A stretch of 64,000 nucleotides of DNA from Planktomarina temperata RCA23 (GTDB lineage: Bacteria; Pseudomonadota; Alphaproteobacteria; Rhodobacterales; Rhodobacteraceae): positions 1,860,001 through 1,924,000 of the forward strand of contig NZ_CP003984.1 in assembly GCF_000738435.1 (NCBI RefSeq), read 5' to 3'. Made by a program: the position numbers and the translations under genes. The notes below the pieces were generated by a model. That model searched no databases and was not told the origin of the DNA. It was given only the letters and a program-made list of their open reading frames with translations. Positions 16,574-25,490 of the stretch are shown here, one piece after another; within the stretch, counting starts at the first letter, position 1; every line of letters starts with the position of its first letter.

Positions 16574-17937
16574 GGGACGTAGACACCAAACAGATAGTCA
16601 GGGAACCATAGGGCAATCCCAGGGAAAATATACATCAAGACCATTGTGAAAATCACAATGCCCAAATATGGCATAATCCCCTTGAAAATCTCAATCAGCT
16701 CGATCTGATTTTTCAGCACACCCTTAAGGTAATAGGCCGACATGGCCATGGGCGGCGTTAAAAACGATGTCTGCAGATTCAAGGCCACGAGCATCGCGAA
16801 AAAGTAAGGGTTCACGCCAAAGGGCTCAAGAAGCGGCAAGAAGATCGGAACGAAGATGATCAGAATTTCTGACCACTCCAAAGGCCAGCCTAGAACGAAG
16901 ATGATCAACTGCGCCATGATCAAAAATTGGATCGTGGTCAAGTTCATGCCGATGACCCAATCGCTGATCAAATCATGCCCCCCGAGGTAGGAAAACACCG
17001 ATGCAAATGTCCAAGACCCAACAAAGAGCCAGCACACCATCGCCGTCGCTTTTGCGGTGAGAAAGACGCTTTCCTTGAGCTTATCCCAAGTCATTGAGCG
17101 GTAGATCACCGCTAGGATGATACCTCCCAATGCCCCCATAGCCGCCGCTTCTGCCGGCGTTGCGAGGCCGCCCAGAATAGAGCCCAAAACCAAAGCAATG
17201 AGCACCGTCAGCGGAACAAAGGACACCAAAAGGTCCCAGTAGATTTTCGAAGGCGGCGGCACGTCATCCAGATTTGGCTTTGGCGCCAGTTTTGGGTTTA
17301 TCCAAACACGGACGATCACATATACAATGTAGAGACCCGCGAGCAAAAGGCCCGGAAAAACGGCCGCTGCATAGAGGCGCAGAGGCGACAGGTTGCCGAT
17401 GGCGGCATAGACAATCAACATGATTGACGGTGGGATCAAGATCCCCAAAGTACCGCCAGCACAGATCACACCAGAGGCAAAGCTTCGGTTATAATTGGCG
17501 TTGGCCATGGCCGGATAGGCCAACAAGCCCATCAATGTCACAACCGCGCCCACAATGCCCGAGGCCGTGGAAAACACCGCACAGGTCAGCAAGGCGGCAA
17601 TCGCCAAAGAGCCCGGCAAGTTACGCGCAGCCATATAGAGCGAAAAGAACAGCCTGTTCACAATATTGGCCCGTTCCACCACATAGCCCATGAACAAAAA
17701 CAAAGGAATGGCGACCAGCGTGTCGTTCTCCATGACCGAATAGGTGTTTTGGTTCAGCAAGTAGAAGATGTTGTTATTGAAAATATCCGAGAACATTTCC
17801 GGAGGACCTTGATAATAGGCGTAATAGCCAAAGCCAACGCCCATGGCGATCAAAGTAAAAGCAATTGGAAATCCAAGTAATACCAGCACGATAAACAGGC
17901 AAAGCATTAGGATGGCGACTTCAGGGTTTGTCATCAT
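16570..17937 (-). CDS. dctM: TRAP transporter large permease (DctM type)
   Basis: A 455-residue membrane protein with about 12 segments, typical of the DctM subunit that carries the Na+-driven transport path. Characteristic blocks include PLFLFMGYVVERANIV, SGIVGAVVTLMGLLAYP and GLATPAEAAAMGALGG. Two adjacent ATG codons at 17937/17934 are the likely start; an in-frame TTG four codons earlier lacks support. It is 26 bases after the small permease and overlaps the amidase, so importer and enzyme are made together. Confidence 0.92.
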   Translation of the reverse strand: MMTNPEVAILMLCLFIVLVLLGFPIAFTLIAMGVGFGYYAYYQGPPEMFSDIFNNNIFYLLNQNTYSVMENDTLVAIPLFLFMGYVVERANIVNRLFFSLYMAARNLPGSLAIAALLTCAVFSTASGIVGAVVTLMGLLAYPAMANANYNRSFASGVICAGGTLGILIPPSIMLIVYAAIGNLSPLRLYAAAVFPGLLLAGLYIVYVIVRVWINPKLAPKPNLDDVPPPSKIYWDLLVSFVPLTVLIALVLGSILGGLATPAEAAAMGALGGIILAVIYRSMTWDKLKESVFLTAKATAMVCWLFVGSWTFASVFSYLGGHDLISDWVIGMNLTTIQFLIMAQLIIFVLGWPLEWSEILIIFVPIFLPLLEPFGVNPYFFAMLVALNLQTSFLTPPMAMSAYYLKGVLKNQIELIEIFKGIMPYLGIVIFTMVLMYIFPGIALWFPDYLFGVYVP

Positions 17938-17963
17938 TTTATCTTTCAAAAAGTGCCATAGGC

Positions 17964-18581
17964 TTAGTGAGAACCGCGCGAGCTTGGCTCACCGCCGCTC
18001 AAAGGGGATGGGATTGTCAGGTCGTCGCTATCCATCAGCATGTCTTCAGTCTCGCGCACATCGCTCAGACGTTCCATCCATTGACCCGTTTTCATGGCCG
18101 TCCAGCAGCGGATGAGCTCAGCAACCCCTTGCACCAAGAGCAACGCACCGGCCAGAGGGATGAGTGTTTTGAAGAAATAAATCTGAATCCGCGCCGGGCT
18201 GTTCCAGCTCACCTCTTTATAACGCCAGCTGTCAGATGCAATTTCCCAACCGTACCAAAACAGTGCCAAAATGCCTGGGAAGAAAAACAAAAGGTACAGC
18301 AAAAAGTCGACCCGGGCTTGCCAACGCACAGAGAAAAGGCGGTACACCACATCGCCGCGCACATGCGTATCCTGCGCCAAAGCGTAGGGACCGGCCATTA
18401 AAAACAGTGCCCCATACATTTGCACCATCATGTCGAAAGCCCAAACTGTCGGTGCGTTGAGCACGTATCGCATGAAAACCTCATAAGAGACTGACAGCGT
18501 CAGGATCAGAATGCACCACCCAAAGGCGCGCCCGACCCATATATTCAGACCTTCGATTGCATGAACTAATTTTATCACCAC
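17964..18581 (-). CDS. dctQ: TRAP transporter small permease (DctQ type)
   Basis: A 205-residue protein with four hydrophobic segments of the DctQ family, which joins the large permease and docks the binding protein. It starts with GTG at 18581 behind AAGGGG. The C-terminal tail is long, polar and serine-rich. It follows the binding-protein gene by 69 bases, room for a partial terminator or stabilising structure that lets the binding protein be made in excess. Confidence 0.88.
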   Translation of the reverse strand: MVIKLVHAIEGLNIWVGRAFGWCILILTLSVSYEVFMRYVLNAPTVWAFDMMVQMYGALFLMAGPYALAQDTHVRGDVVYRLFSVRWQARVDFLLYLLFFFPGILALFWYGWEIASDSWRYKEVSWNSPARIQIYFFKTLIPLAGALLLVQGVAELIRCWTAMKTGQWMERLSDVRETEDMLMDSDDLTIPSPLSGGEPSSRGSH

Positions 18582-18650
18582 TTTGCCCCTTCAAGATATA
18601 CGAAATCCGGAGGCTCATAGACAAGCCCCCGGACCTCATGTGTGTTCAGA

Positions 18651-19745
18651 TCAACCGAAATAGTGGTTATAGGCCAGCTTATAATCCGGCTGGTTGAGGT
18701 TCAGGTAGCCCATGACGTTTTTGGCGTAGGCTTTCTGGCTTTCGATGACTTTCGCAAAGAACGCATCTTCGGCCGAGATCCGGTCAACAACCACATCCCA
18801 AGCTGCCAATTGTGCAGCCATAACGTCATCTGGAGTCCGGTGCACATTCACGCCCTGTTCGTTTTGCAAAGTTTGCAAATCGTCTGCATAGCGCTTGGTG
18901 TTATGCCAATAGAAGTTGGAGTTTTCAGCTTCGGAGGCATATTTCAAGATCGACTGCAGCTCTTCGGGCAGTGCTTCGAACTTACGCTTGTTGAACGTGA
19001 CTTCGAAGAATTCTTGCGACTGGTGGAATGACGCCAGGTGATAGTCTTTAGAGACGTCCTGCATCCCGAAATCGCGGTCAGACGTCGGGTTGTTGAACTC
19101 AGCCGCGTCAATCAGGCCAGATTTCATCGCTGGCTGGATTTCCCCGCCTGGCAATTGAACAACAGACATGCCCATTTCGAGCAATACATCTGCGGCCAAA
19201 CCAACCGTACGGTATTTCAGACCATCCATTTGCGATACGTTTTTGATCTCTTCTTTAAACCACCCCAGCGGCTGCGCTGGCATAGGTGAGTTGAAGAAGG
19301 ATACAACATTCAGGCCCAAAGTGCCCATGAGCTCGTCGAACAGCTCTTGGCCGCCGCCATAGTTGACCCAACCCAAAACTTCTTGTGACGACCAACCAAA
19401 ACATGGGCCGGTGCCAAACAAGGACGCAGCTTTGGATTTGGAATACCAATAAGCGGGCACGTAATGTGCGGCGTCCAGAACGCCGCGGTGCACCGCGTCT
19501 TGCATCTGGCTGGTTTTGACAACCGAGTCGACGGCCAGAAGGTCAATTTTCAGCGAGCTGCCAGCCATGGCGTGAACACGATCCACATAGGATTGCGCAT
19601 TCTCTAAGAATATGCCGCCGCCCCAGGCTGCTTGCATTTTCAATGTGGTTGTGTGGTTTGCGGCAATCGCTGGCGTCGCCAATGCTGCGGCACCTACAAC
19701 GGCAGAGCCGCGCAGGAATTTTCTACGATTCAGAGTGTCAGTCAT
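18651..19745 (-). CDS. dctP: TRAP transporter periplasmic binding protein (DctP type)
   Basis: A 364-residue extracytoplasmic solute receptor. A twin-arginine-like signal NRRKFLRGS with cleavage near AIAANH is visible, then the DctP fold. The region EIQPAMKSGLIDAAEFNNP matches the substrate loop of the branch annotated as mannitol/chloroaromatic-type receptors, but the ligand cannot be fixed from sequence. ATG 19745 has a perfect GGAGGAAAC ahead; the longer frame is upstream noise. It is the first gene of a seven-gene operon (DctP, DctQ, DctM, amidase, small membrane protein, two dehydrogenases). Confidence 0.92.
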   Translation of the reverse strand: MTDTLNRRKFLRGSAVVGAAALATPAIAANHTTTLKMQAAWGGGIFLENAQSYVDRVHAMAGSSLKIDLLAVDSVVKTSQMQDAVHRGVLDAAHYVPAYWYSKSKAASLFGTGPCFGWSSQEVLGWVNYGGGQELFDELMGTLGLNVVSFFNSPMPAQPLGWFKEEIKNVSQMDGLKYRTVGLAADVLLEMGMSVVQLPGGEIQPAMKSGLIDAAEFNNPTSDRDFGMQDVSKDYHLASFHQSQEFFEVTFNKRKFEALPEELQSILKYASEAENSNFYWHNTKRYADDLQTLQNEQGVNVHRTPDDVMAAQLAAWDVVVDRISAEDAFFAKVIESQKAYAKNVMGYLNLNQPDYKLAYNHYFG

Positions 19746-20387
19746 GTTTCCTCCCAAGGATTTCTCGAGTTTGACGATACGCAATGCGCCGCCAGACTTT
19801 ATTTTAGGGTTCTCGCACCTAACTTGGCCTCTAAAGATCACCGATCCTCACACCCAAGCCCTCACAGCACCAGCTCCTCAACCAACAGTTGACGAATAGA
19901 TCGCCGAAGACAAGCAATTCCTATGCATTTTATTGGACAGATTGCCGCTCCAAAGATGGAAAGTTCCAAATTATAGGCGCTAACATCGGCAACCCATATT
20001 TGGAGAAAATGAGGCATTCCTCGAATAATTACCTATTTAATTTAAAAAAATCGGGATAATTCAGTCTATATTGAAAATATTGAAATGATATTTTCGATGA
20101 AATCATAGCATCATATTTCGGGTCATTTGGTTAGAAAATTTTACCAAAATAATTTGTTAAAATGATTGAGGCTCATTCCAGATAGCGTCTTTCAAAGTGT
20201 AAGACCCTCCGAATCGACCTTTCTGCTCAGTGCAAACGAGCAACTTCTCTCGGCTCCACGTCTAAGTGCCGAACCGTTTGGCGGATCCCCTGCACCCCAT
20301 CGCGCCGCACAGCTGAGGTGCGTCGATCAAACCAGTGCGAGTCTGATAACTTGCTCACGTCACCACGCGATTTTCGAAACCCAAGTC
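19746..20387. other. AT-rich non-coding stretch upstream of the TRAP operon
   Basis: No credible gene on either strand. The part from about 19960 to 20170 is strongly AT-rich and contains a perfect 8-bp inverted repeat GAAAATAT / ATATTTTC (7-base spacer) at 20073-20095 and looser dyads near 20136-20165. It probably contains the TRAP operon promoter and a regulator site, but no regulator gene is adjacent. Confidence 0.5.
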
Positions 20388-20759
20388 CTATTCAACGACC
20401 GTGCAGGCAAAGGCTTGCGACTGTATAACTGGCTCTGATCGATATTTTATGATCGCAGTGTGAAACAATATCCCCGCGTCGAGCCAATACAAATCGTCAC
20501 GCTCCTCAGATTGCGCACGGGCACGAAATCCAGAGGCGCCATCAAGCGTGACGTGATAGATGTCGTGATAAAACACACCGTCGCCAGTAAGATTTTGTCC
20601 TTCTTGTAAAAAATTTAAAATCCGTCCTGGAAATGCGGGGCTCATGCGCCCGTCTGCCGACAGCGAAATGCGATCAAGTTCAACACAGCTATACCGTACA
20701 TCGGCCAAAATGGTGGTCCCGATGAATGCAAACGAAAGAACTATTGCGAACCGTTTCAT
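20388..20759 (-). CDS. Small secreted protein of unknown function
   Basis: A 123-residue protein with a signal peptide (FAIVLSFAFIGTTILA) and two cysteines in the mature part (RYSCVEL near the N-terminus, AFACTVVE at the C-terminus) that could form a disulfide. No family recognised. No strong ribosome-binding site is seen. It stands alone in a gene-poor region next to a miniature element, so it could be an accessory gene. Confidence 0.55.
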   Translation of the reverse strand: MKRFAIVLSFAFIGTTILADVRYSCVELDRISLSADGRMSPAFPGRILNFLQEGQNLTGDGVFYHDIYHVTLDGASGFRARAQSEERDDLYWLDAGILFHTAIIKYRSEPVIQSQAFACTVVE

Positions 20760-20816
20760 TTTTATGAGGTAGCGTCTTTGAGCGCAAAGGCAACGGCTGC
20801 TACTGTGTCATTATAA

Positions 20817-21056
20817 AGCCCTCTGCATAACGCCCTTTCAACATTGAAAAAGAGGGCAACGCCGGCTTGGGTGGGCACATATATGCGGTGGTGGAACCGC
20901 TGCAATATTTGAACGATACATATATCAGTAAGTTGAGGCGCTGAATGCGCCTAAGGGGCTACTGGGCTACTGGGCTACTGGGAGGCAGGCCGCCGCAGGC
21001 CGGTGTTGCAACCGAGCAAAGTGTTTTGGCTTGGCAACTATATTGTGTAGATGTCT
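20817..21056 (+). repeat. Miniature element copy A (about 240 bp)
   Basis: Non-coding element whose ends form an imperfect inverted repeat (AGCCCTCTGCATAAC left, ATTGTGTAGATGTCT right). It is clearly similar to the copies at 35925-36141 (opposite orientation) and 55416-55534: shared blocks include CTCTGCATAACGCC near the left end and GTGTTTTGGCTTGGC near the right end. Copies A and B also share the middle (TATATCAGTA, TGAATGCGCCT). Copy A has an extra 8-bp tandem GGCTACTG x3 at 20957-20980. It encodes no transposase, so it looks like a MITE or other non-autonomous element. Confidence 0.7.
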
Positions 21057-21191
21057 GTTATATATCCTACCAAAACAAACCACCCAAAGCCTAACTCTGC
21101 AATAATGATTAACCAAGACGACCCGGTTTGGGGCAAGGTGACAAAGTGCAAGTAATAACATGTCCCTAAACCACTTTCTCTAAAACCTCAA
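21057..21191. other. Non-coding remnant between miniature element A and the pseudogene terminator
   Basis: No gene seen on either strand. With the element and the pseudogene on either side, this fills the 779-base interval between the secreted-protein gene and glpK. Confidence 0.4.
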
Positions 21192-21226
21192 AGGCGTCCC
21201 AGGGCTTTTCAGCCTCCGGGACGCCT
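21192..21226 (-). terminator. Terminator-like hairpin after a dead outer-membrane protein gene
   Basis: Inverted repeat AGGCGTCCC / GGGACGCCT around a 17-base loop that can pair further inside. In the minus direction it is followed by TTTGAGGTTTT. It lies 21 bases past the stop of the outer-membrane protein fragment at 21248-21358 and is probably its original terminator. Confidence 0.6.
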
Positions 21227-21247
21227 GCCTAGTTCATATGTTTCGCT

Positions 21248-21358
21248 CTAGAACTGATGCTGAAACGAGAGCTTTACTGATGTGCGCTTGGTGCCCCCAA
21301 TTCCCTCTTGCTCCAGTTCCGCTTGAAAAACGGTGGCACCATCGCGATCACCTTTTGT
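21248..21358 (-). pseudogene. C-terminal remnant of an outer-membrane beta-barrel protein
   Basis: A 36-codon minus-strand frame ends in TKRTSVKLSFQHQF and a stop (TAG at 21248-21250). Alternating residues and a terminal Phe are the hallmark of a porin's last beta-strand, recognised by the BAM complex. TKGDRDGATVFQ before it looks like a typical roseobacter porin turn. Directly upstream the frame is closed by a TAA and no barrel-coding frame continues, so this is a decayed fragment. It could also be a recombination scar left by loss of the gene body. Confidence 0.5.
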
Positions 21359-21538
21359 TTACTTTCAACCGGAAGCGCATGGGTTTGCGGACATCTGCCC
21401 TGCTTTGCGCTCAAGCGGAGACTACTGGCCAGGTCAGTCGGACCATGCAGCCAATTCCTAGCAGCCAATTCATAGGGAAGCCCCCCACAACCTGCTGTCC
21501 TATTGCACCATAGAAGATGCGCTCCGCGCCCAGAGTGT

Positions 21539-23014
21539 TTAGACCAGAGTTCGGCTTACAGCGTCTTGCCATCCCGAATAGAGCCTATCGCGGCGCGGCG
21601 CGTCCATTTGCGGCTCAAAGCGGCGATCGCAGGCCCAGCTGTCTGCGAACCCTTGTTGGTCTGGGTAAATTCCAGCGCGTGAGCCGGCCAGCCAAGCTGC
21701 CCCCAAAGCTGTGGTCTCCAGAACCTTAGGGCGATCCACAGGCGCGCCGAGAATATCTGAGAGAAATTGCATGGTCCAATCGGAGGCTGTCATGCCCCCA
21801 TCGACGCGCAACACAGCCTCCCCTGGCCTTCCCATGTCATCTTGCATCGCCAGAAGTAGATCGCGGGTTTGATAGCCTACGCTTTGCAGCGCCGCTTTGG
21901 CAAATTCCTTGGGGCCAGAATTGCGGGTCAAACCGAAGATCGCGCCGCGACAGTCGGCGTTCCAATAGGGCGCGCCGAGCCCGGTAAACGCCGGCACAAG
22001 ATACAGCGATTGGGTGGGGTCGGCGGCGGCGGCCATGTCAGCAGTTTCATGCGCCGCAGAAATAAGCCCGAGCCCGTCGCGCAGCCATTGCACCACCGCC
22101 CCGGCGATAAAGATTGAGCCTTCCAAGGCATAGGTCGGCTTGCCGCCCAACTGATAGGCAATTGTGCCAAGCATCCGATTTTTCGATGTCACCAAAGTAT
22201 CGCCGGTGTTCAGAAGTGCAAAACAGCCCGTGCCGTAGGTCGATTTCAACATCCCCGGCTCAAAGCACGCCTGTCCGATGGTCGCGGCCTGTTGATCCCC
22301 CGCCACACCAAGAATTGGTATATCTGCGCCAAATAAGGTGGTTGTCCCAAACTCTGAGGCGCAGTCGCGCACGTCGGGCAGCATCGCCGGCGGCACCTGC
22401 ATCAGCGCGCAGATTTGCGCGTCCCAGCAACCTTGACGAATGTCATAGAGCATGGTGCGGGCCGCATTGGTTGCATCTGTCACATGGGCGCGCCCTTCAG
22501 TCAGTTTCCAGATCAAATAGCTGTCCATCGTCCCAAAGAGCAACTCGCCCCGGGCCGCACGCTCGGCTGTCCCCTCTACATGCGTCAAAAGCCAATGCAG
22601 CTTTGTGGCGGAAAAATAAGGATCAAGCAAAAGGCCGGTCTTTTGCGTGATTTCTGCCTCATGTCCCTCGGCGCGCAGACGATCGCAAAATGCAGATGTG
22701 CGCCGATCTTGCCAAACAATCGCCTTATGGATTGGGGCACCGGTGTTGCGGTCCCATACAAGGGTCGTTTCGCGTTGATTGGTAATGCCGATGGCGGCGA
22801 TATCTTTGGCCGTGCAGCCCGCTTGCGCCATCACACCGCCAACAACCGCTTGCACAGAGGCCCAAATCTCCTGTGCATCATGTTCCACCCATCCCGATTG
22901 CGGGAAATATTGTGGAAATTCTTGCTGGCAGGACTGGACCGGGCGCATGTCTTTATCAAAAAGAATGGCACGGCTCGACGTGGTGCCTTGGTCGATAGCC
23001 AGAATATAGGTCAT
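21539..23014 (-). CDS. glpK: Glycerol kinase
   Basis: FGGY-family kinase that phosphorylates glycerol to glycerol-3-phosphate. The 491 residues match the family. The N-terminal phosphate-binding loop is [10 protein letters not shown], followed by NQRETT and WQDRRT, and the second-domain motif is [11 protein letters not shown]. The start ATG 23014 has GGGAG upstream. It follows rlmE by 72 bases on the same strand; no glpF or glpD lies in the window. Confidence 0.95.
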   Translation of the reverse strand: MTYILAIDQGTTSSRAILFDKDMRPVQSCQQEFPQYFPQSGWVEHDAQEIWASVQAVVGGVMAQAGCTAKDIAAIGITNQRETTLVWDRNTGAPIHKAIVWQDRRTSAFCDRLRAEGHEAEITQKTGLLLDPYFSATKLHWLLTHVEGTAERAARGELLFGTMDSYLIWKLTEGRAHVTDATNAARTMLYDIRQGCWDAQICALMQVPPAMLPDVRDCASEFGTTTLFGADIPILGVAGDQQAATIGQACFEPGMLKSTYGTGCFALLNTGDTLVTSKNRMLGTIAYQLGGKPTYALEGSIFIAGAVVQWLRDGLGLISAAHETADMAAAADPTQSLYLVPAFTGLGAPYWNADCRGAIFGLTRNSGPKEFAKAALQSVGYQTRDLLLAMQDDMGRPGEAVLRVDGGMTASDWTMQFLSDILGAPVDRPKVLETTALGAAWLAGSRAGIYPDQQGFADSWACDRRFEPQMDAPRRDRLYSGWQDAVSRTLV

Positions 23015-23086
23015 GAAAACTCCCGCCGGTTAAGGACATTTCGAATTCAAAATGTGCCGCGACTACAGGGGGGATGTAAAGGGAAT

Positions 23087-23797
23087 TTAACCGCGAAATC
23101 CAGTGGCCACGACGAATTTCTCTGAGGAATTCGAGCGTGATGCAGGCGGCTTCATATTCATGACTTTGGTAAATTTTTGCTTGAGCAGCGCTTGCAGCTC
23201 CCCTTCTGCGCCGCCGGCCAAAACCTTGGCCACAAAAGTGCCACCAGGTGTCAGCACGTCAAAGGCAAAATAGGCGGCCGCTTCGCACAGTGCAATAATG
23301 CGCAGATGGTCCGTTTGCTTATGTCCCGACGAGGCCGCGGCCATATCCGACATCACCACATCAGCAGGCCCATCAAGCCAGGCTTTCACCTTAGCATCCG
23401 CATCATCTTCCATGAAATCCAGCACATGAATTTCCGCGCCCGGGATGCTTTCCACTTCTTGCAGATCCACACCCAAAATCGTGCCGATCTTCTTGCCCTG
23501 CCGCGTGCCCAATGCGTTGATGCGTTTGACCGCCACTTGGCACCATCCGCCCGGCGCACAGCCCAAATCCACAACCCGCGCTCCGGGCACCAAAAAGCGA
23601 AATTTATCATCAAGTTCAAGGATTTTATAGGCCGCACGTCCACGATACCCATCCGCTTGGGCACGCTTGACATAGGGATCATTCAGCTGCCGCTCCAGCC
23701 ACAGCGTCGAGGAAAGTTTCCGACCCCGCGCCGTTTTCACCTTAACGCGCAGATCCCGCTGACCGCGACCACTGTTATTGCCTGGAATTTTTGCCAT
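23087..23797 (-). CDS. rlmE: 23S rRNA 2'-O-ribose U2552 methyltransferase
   Basis: SAM-dependent methyltransferase of the RrmJ/FtsJ family acting on 23S rRNA in the large subunit. The 236 residues show the K-D-K-E tetrad regions: [10 protein letters not shown], the SAM loop [21 protein letters not shown] and [10 protein letters not shown]. The N-terminal extension ([19 protein letters not shown]) is basic, as in alphaproteobacterial forms. It lies 6 bases after ppx, a pairing common in Rhodobacterales. Confidence 0.94.
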   Translation of the reverse strand: MAKIPGNNSGRGQRDLRVKVKTARGRKLSSTLWLERQLNDPYVKRAQADGYRGRAAYKILELDDKFRFLVPGARVVDLGCAPGGWCQVAVKRINALGTRQGKKIGTILGVDLQEVESIPGAEIHVLDFMEDDADAKVKAWLDGPADVVMSDMAAASSGHKQTDHLRIIALCEAAAYFAFDVLTPGGTFVAKVLAGGAEGELQALLKQKFTKVMNMKPPASRSNSSEKFVVATGFRG

Positions 23798-23803
23798 ATC
23801 GCC

Positions 23804-24919
23804 TCAGCTCTTTTGTTCGCGCAAAACACCGTCTGCGCTCATTTGTGCATAGAGTAAACCCTCGCGCAGGCCTCGATCGGCCACAGACAGTTTATGGGTG
23901 GGCCAGCAGCGCAGCAAGGCTTGTAAAATTGCCGCCCCAGACATGATCAGCGCTTGGCGATCCTTGCCGATCCGCGGATCATTTTGCCGTCCGACCGGGC
24001 CAAGCCGCAGATAATCGTGGATCACCTTGTCAATTTCAATCGAAGACATCGCCAGCCCATCCACTTTATTGCGATCATAACGCTGCAACCCCAAGTGGCT
24101 GGCTGCAACGGTCGTCACCGTGCCGCTTGTGCCAATGATCTGGAAATGCTCCATTTTATACGCGCGGTCATAAGGAATAAAGCTTTCCAACTTTTCCTCA
24201 AACAACAGGCTCATCAAAGCAAAGCGTCCCGCGTCGTCATCCACATCATTGAACAAATCGCGCAGGGTCGCGACACCTAAAGGCACTGAGATCCAATCCA
24301 CCACCTTGGCCCCGTATTTATTCGGACGCTCACCCGACCGAAACCCACGGTGCATATGCATGATCGCGCGGCTGCGCAATTTGGGTTGTACATCCACCAG
24401 ATCAATCCAAACCAGTTCGGTGGACCCCCCACCGATATCGACAACCAATAGCTGATCTGTGTCGCGGGTCACCAAAGGGGCACAGGACAGAACCGCCAAC
24501 TGCGCTTCCTCCTCCGCCTTGATAATTTCCAATTTCAGGCCAGTTTCTTTGCGGACCTGCCGCATGAGCTCGGCGCCATTGGCCGCGCGCCGGCAGGCCT
24601 CTGTGGCCACCAAACGCATTTTTTTCACGCGATATTGCCGCAATTTTTGGCTGCACACCCGCAAAGCCTGCAAGGTGCGATCCATGGAGACACGGCTGAG
24701 CCGCCCCGTTTCTTCCAAACCCTGCCCCAGCTGGACCGATTTTGAAAAGCTGTCCACAATTTTGAATTGCGCCCCATCGGGTTGCGCAATCAACATGCGG
24801 CACGAATTTGTACCGAGATCCAAGGCCGCATAAAGCGGATGAACCTGGGCCTTGAGGCCTGCGGTTGACTCAACCGCTTTGGGAATCGCATCCGCAGACC
24901 GAGGACGCTGTGGCGTCAT
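23804..24919 (-). CDS. ppx: Ppx/GppA family phosphatase
   Basis: Exopolyphosphatase or pppGpp phosphatase of the ASKHA fold, 371 residues. N-terminal ALDLGTNSCRMLIA and VVDIGGGSTELVW are the two phosphate-binding loops. It lacks the C-terminal HD-like domain of long Ppx enzymes and so resembles the short alphaproteobacterial form. It is the first gene of a ppx-rlmE(-glpK) run and faces the Virulence_fact gene across a 228-base divergent region. Confidence 0.88.
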   Translation of the reverse strand: MTPQRPRSADAIPKAVESTAGLKAQVHPLYAALDLGTNSCRMLIAQPDGAQFKIVDSFSKSVQLGQGLEETGRLSRVSMDRTLQALRVCSQKLRQYRVKKMRLVATEACRRAANGAELMRQVRKETGLKLEIIKAEEEAQLAVLSCAPLVTRDTDQLLVVDIGGGSTELVWIDLVDVQPKLRSRAIMHMHRGFRSGERPNKYGAKVVDWISVPLGVATLRDLFNDVDDDAGRFALMSLLFEEKLESFIPYDRAYKMEHFQIIGTSGTVTTVAASHLGLQRYDRNKVDGLAMSSIEIDKVIHDYLRLGPVGRQNDPRIGKDRQALIMSGAAILQALLRCWPTHKLSVADRGLREGLLYAQMSADGVLREQKS

Positions 24920-25147
24920 ACTTATACGCCTTTCGAGTTTCGAGTTACCTCTAACCTAAGCGCTTCGATGGTGCCTTGCAATCACTCATAAACTTATTGC
25001 CAATTTTTCCGAATTAACCGCCTTTTCATGGCGCATCGGTTTTGGCATGACAGGAAAGTCGCTCCCACCGGCTCAATTGTCGAAATTCGACCCTGTTTTG
25101 AGATCAGTTGCACCTAGTAATCCGTGACACAGTTGTGAGGAATCATT

Positions 25148-25453
25148 ATGGCAGATGTAATTGTAGTGTATTGGCGTGACATCCCGGCCCAAGTCATTGT
25201 CGGCAAGGGGCGCAAAGCGTCAAAAGTGCAACTGCCAGAGCGTTTTGAGCAGGCCATTGACCGCGCAGCCATGAAGATCGGCGCCGAAGATACGGATGCC
25301 TACCTGGCCGAATGGCGCAAGGCCGAGCCCTATGTGGTTGATGGCGACCAGGCCGAAGTGGCCCATTCAGAAGCCGCCCGTCTCGACGCAGAATATGATC
25401 AAGAAAAAATCAAGCAGCTCATAGCCAATGATGGCTGGGCCATACAGGCCTAG
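25148..25453 (+). CDS. Virulence_fact (PF13769-like) domain protein
   Basis: A 101-residue soluble protein beginning VIVVYWRDIPAQVIVGKGRK. It matches small alphaproteobacterial proteins annotated as virulence factor; the name is historical and no virulence role is implied. Their usual place is directly before a methylenetetrahydrofolate reductase and a pterin-binding methyltransferase, exactly as here, so a role in that one-carbon pathway is more likely. GTGAGGA lies upstream of the start. Confidence 0.8.
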   Translation: MADVIVVYWRDIPAQVIVGKGRKASKVQLPERFEQAIDRAAMKIGAEDTDAYLAEWRKAEPYVVDGDQAEVAHSEAARLDAEYDQEKIKQLIANDGWAIQA

Positions 25454-25490
25454 ATCCCTCAAGTTACCAGTTGAAAAGAAGGAGCGGCCC

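Noticed and set aside
20760-21538. Intact insertion sequence in the gene-poor interval
   Set aside because: No transposase frame is present; only a short element with inverted ends and a porin tail can be supported.
25148-25453. A true virulence factor
   Set aside because: The label belongs to the domain name only; the gene neighbourhood is one-carbon metabolism.
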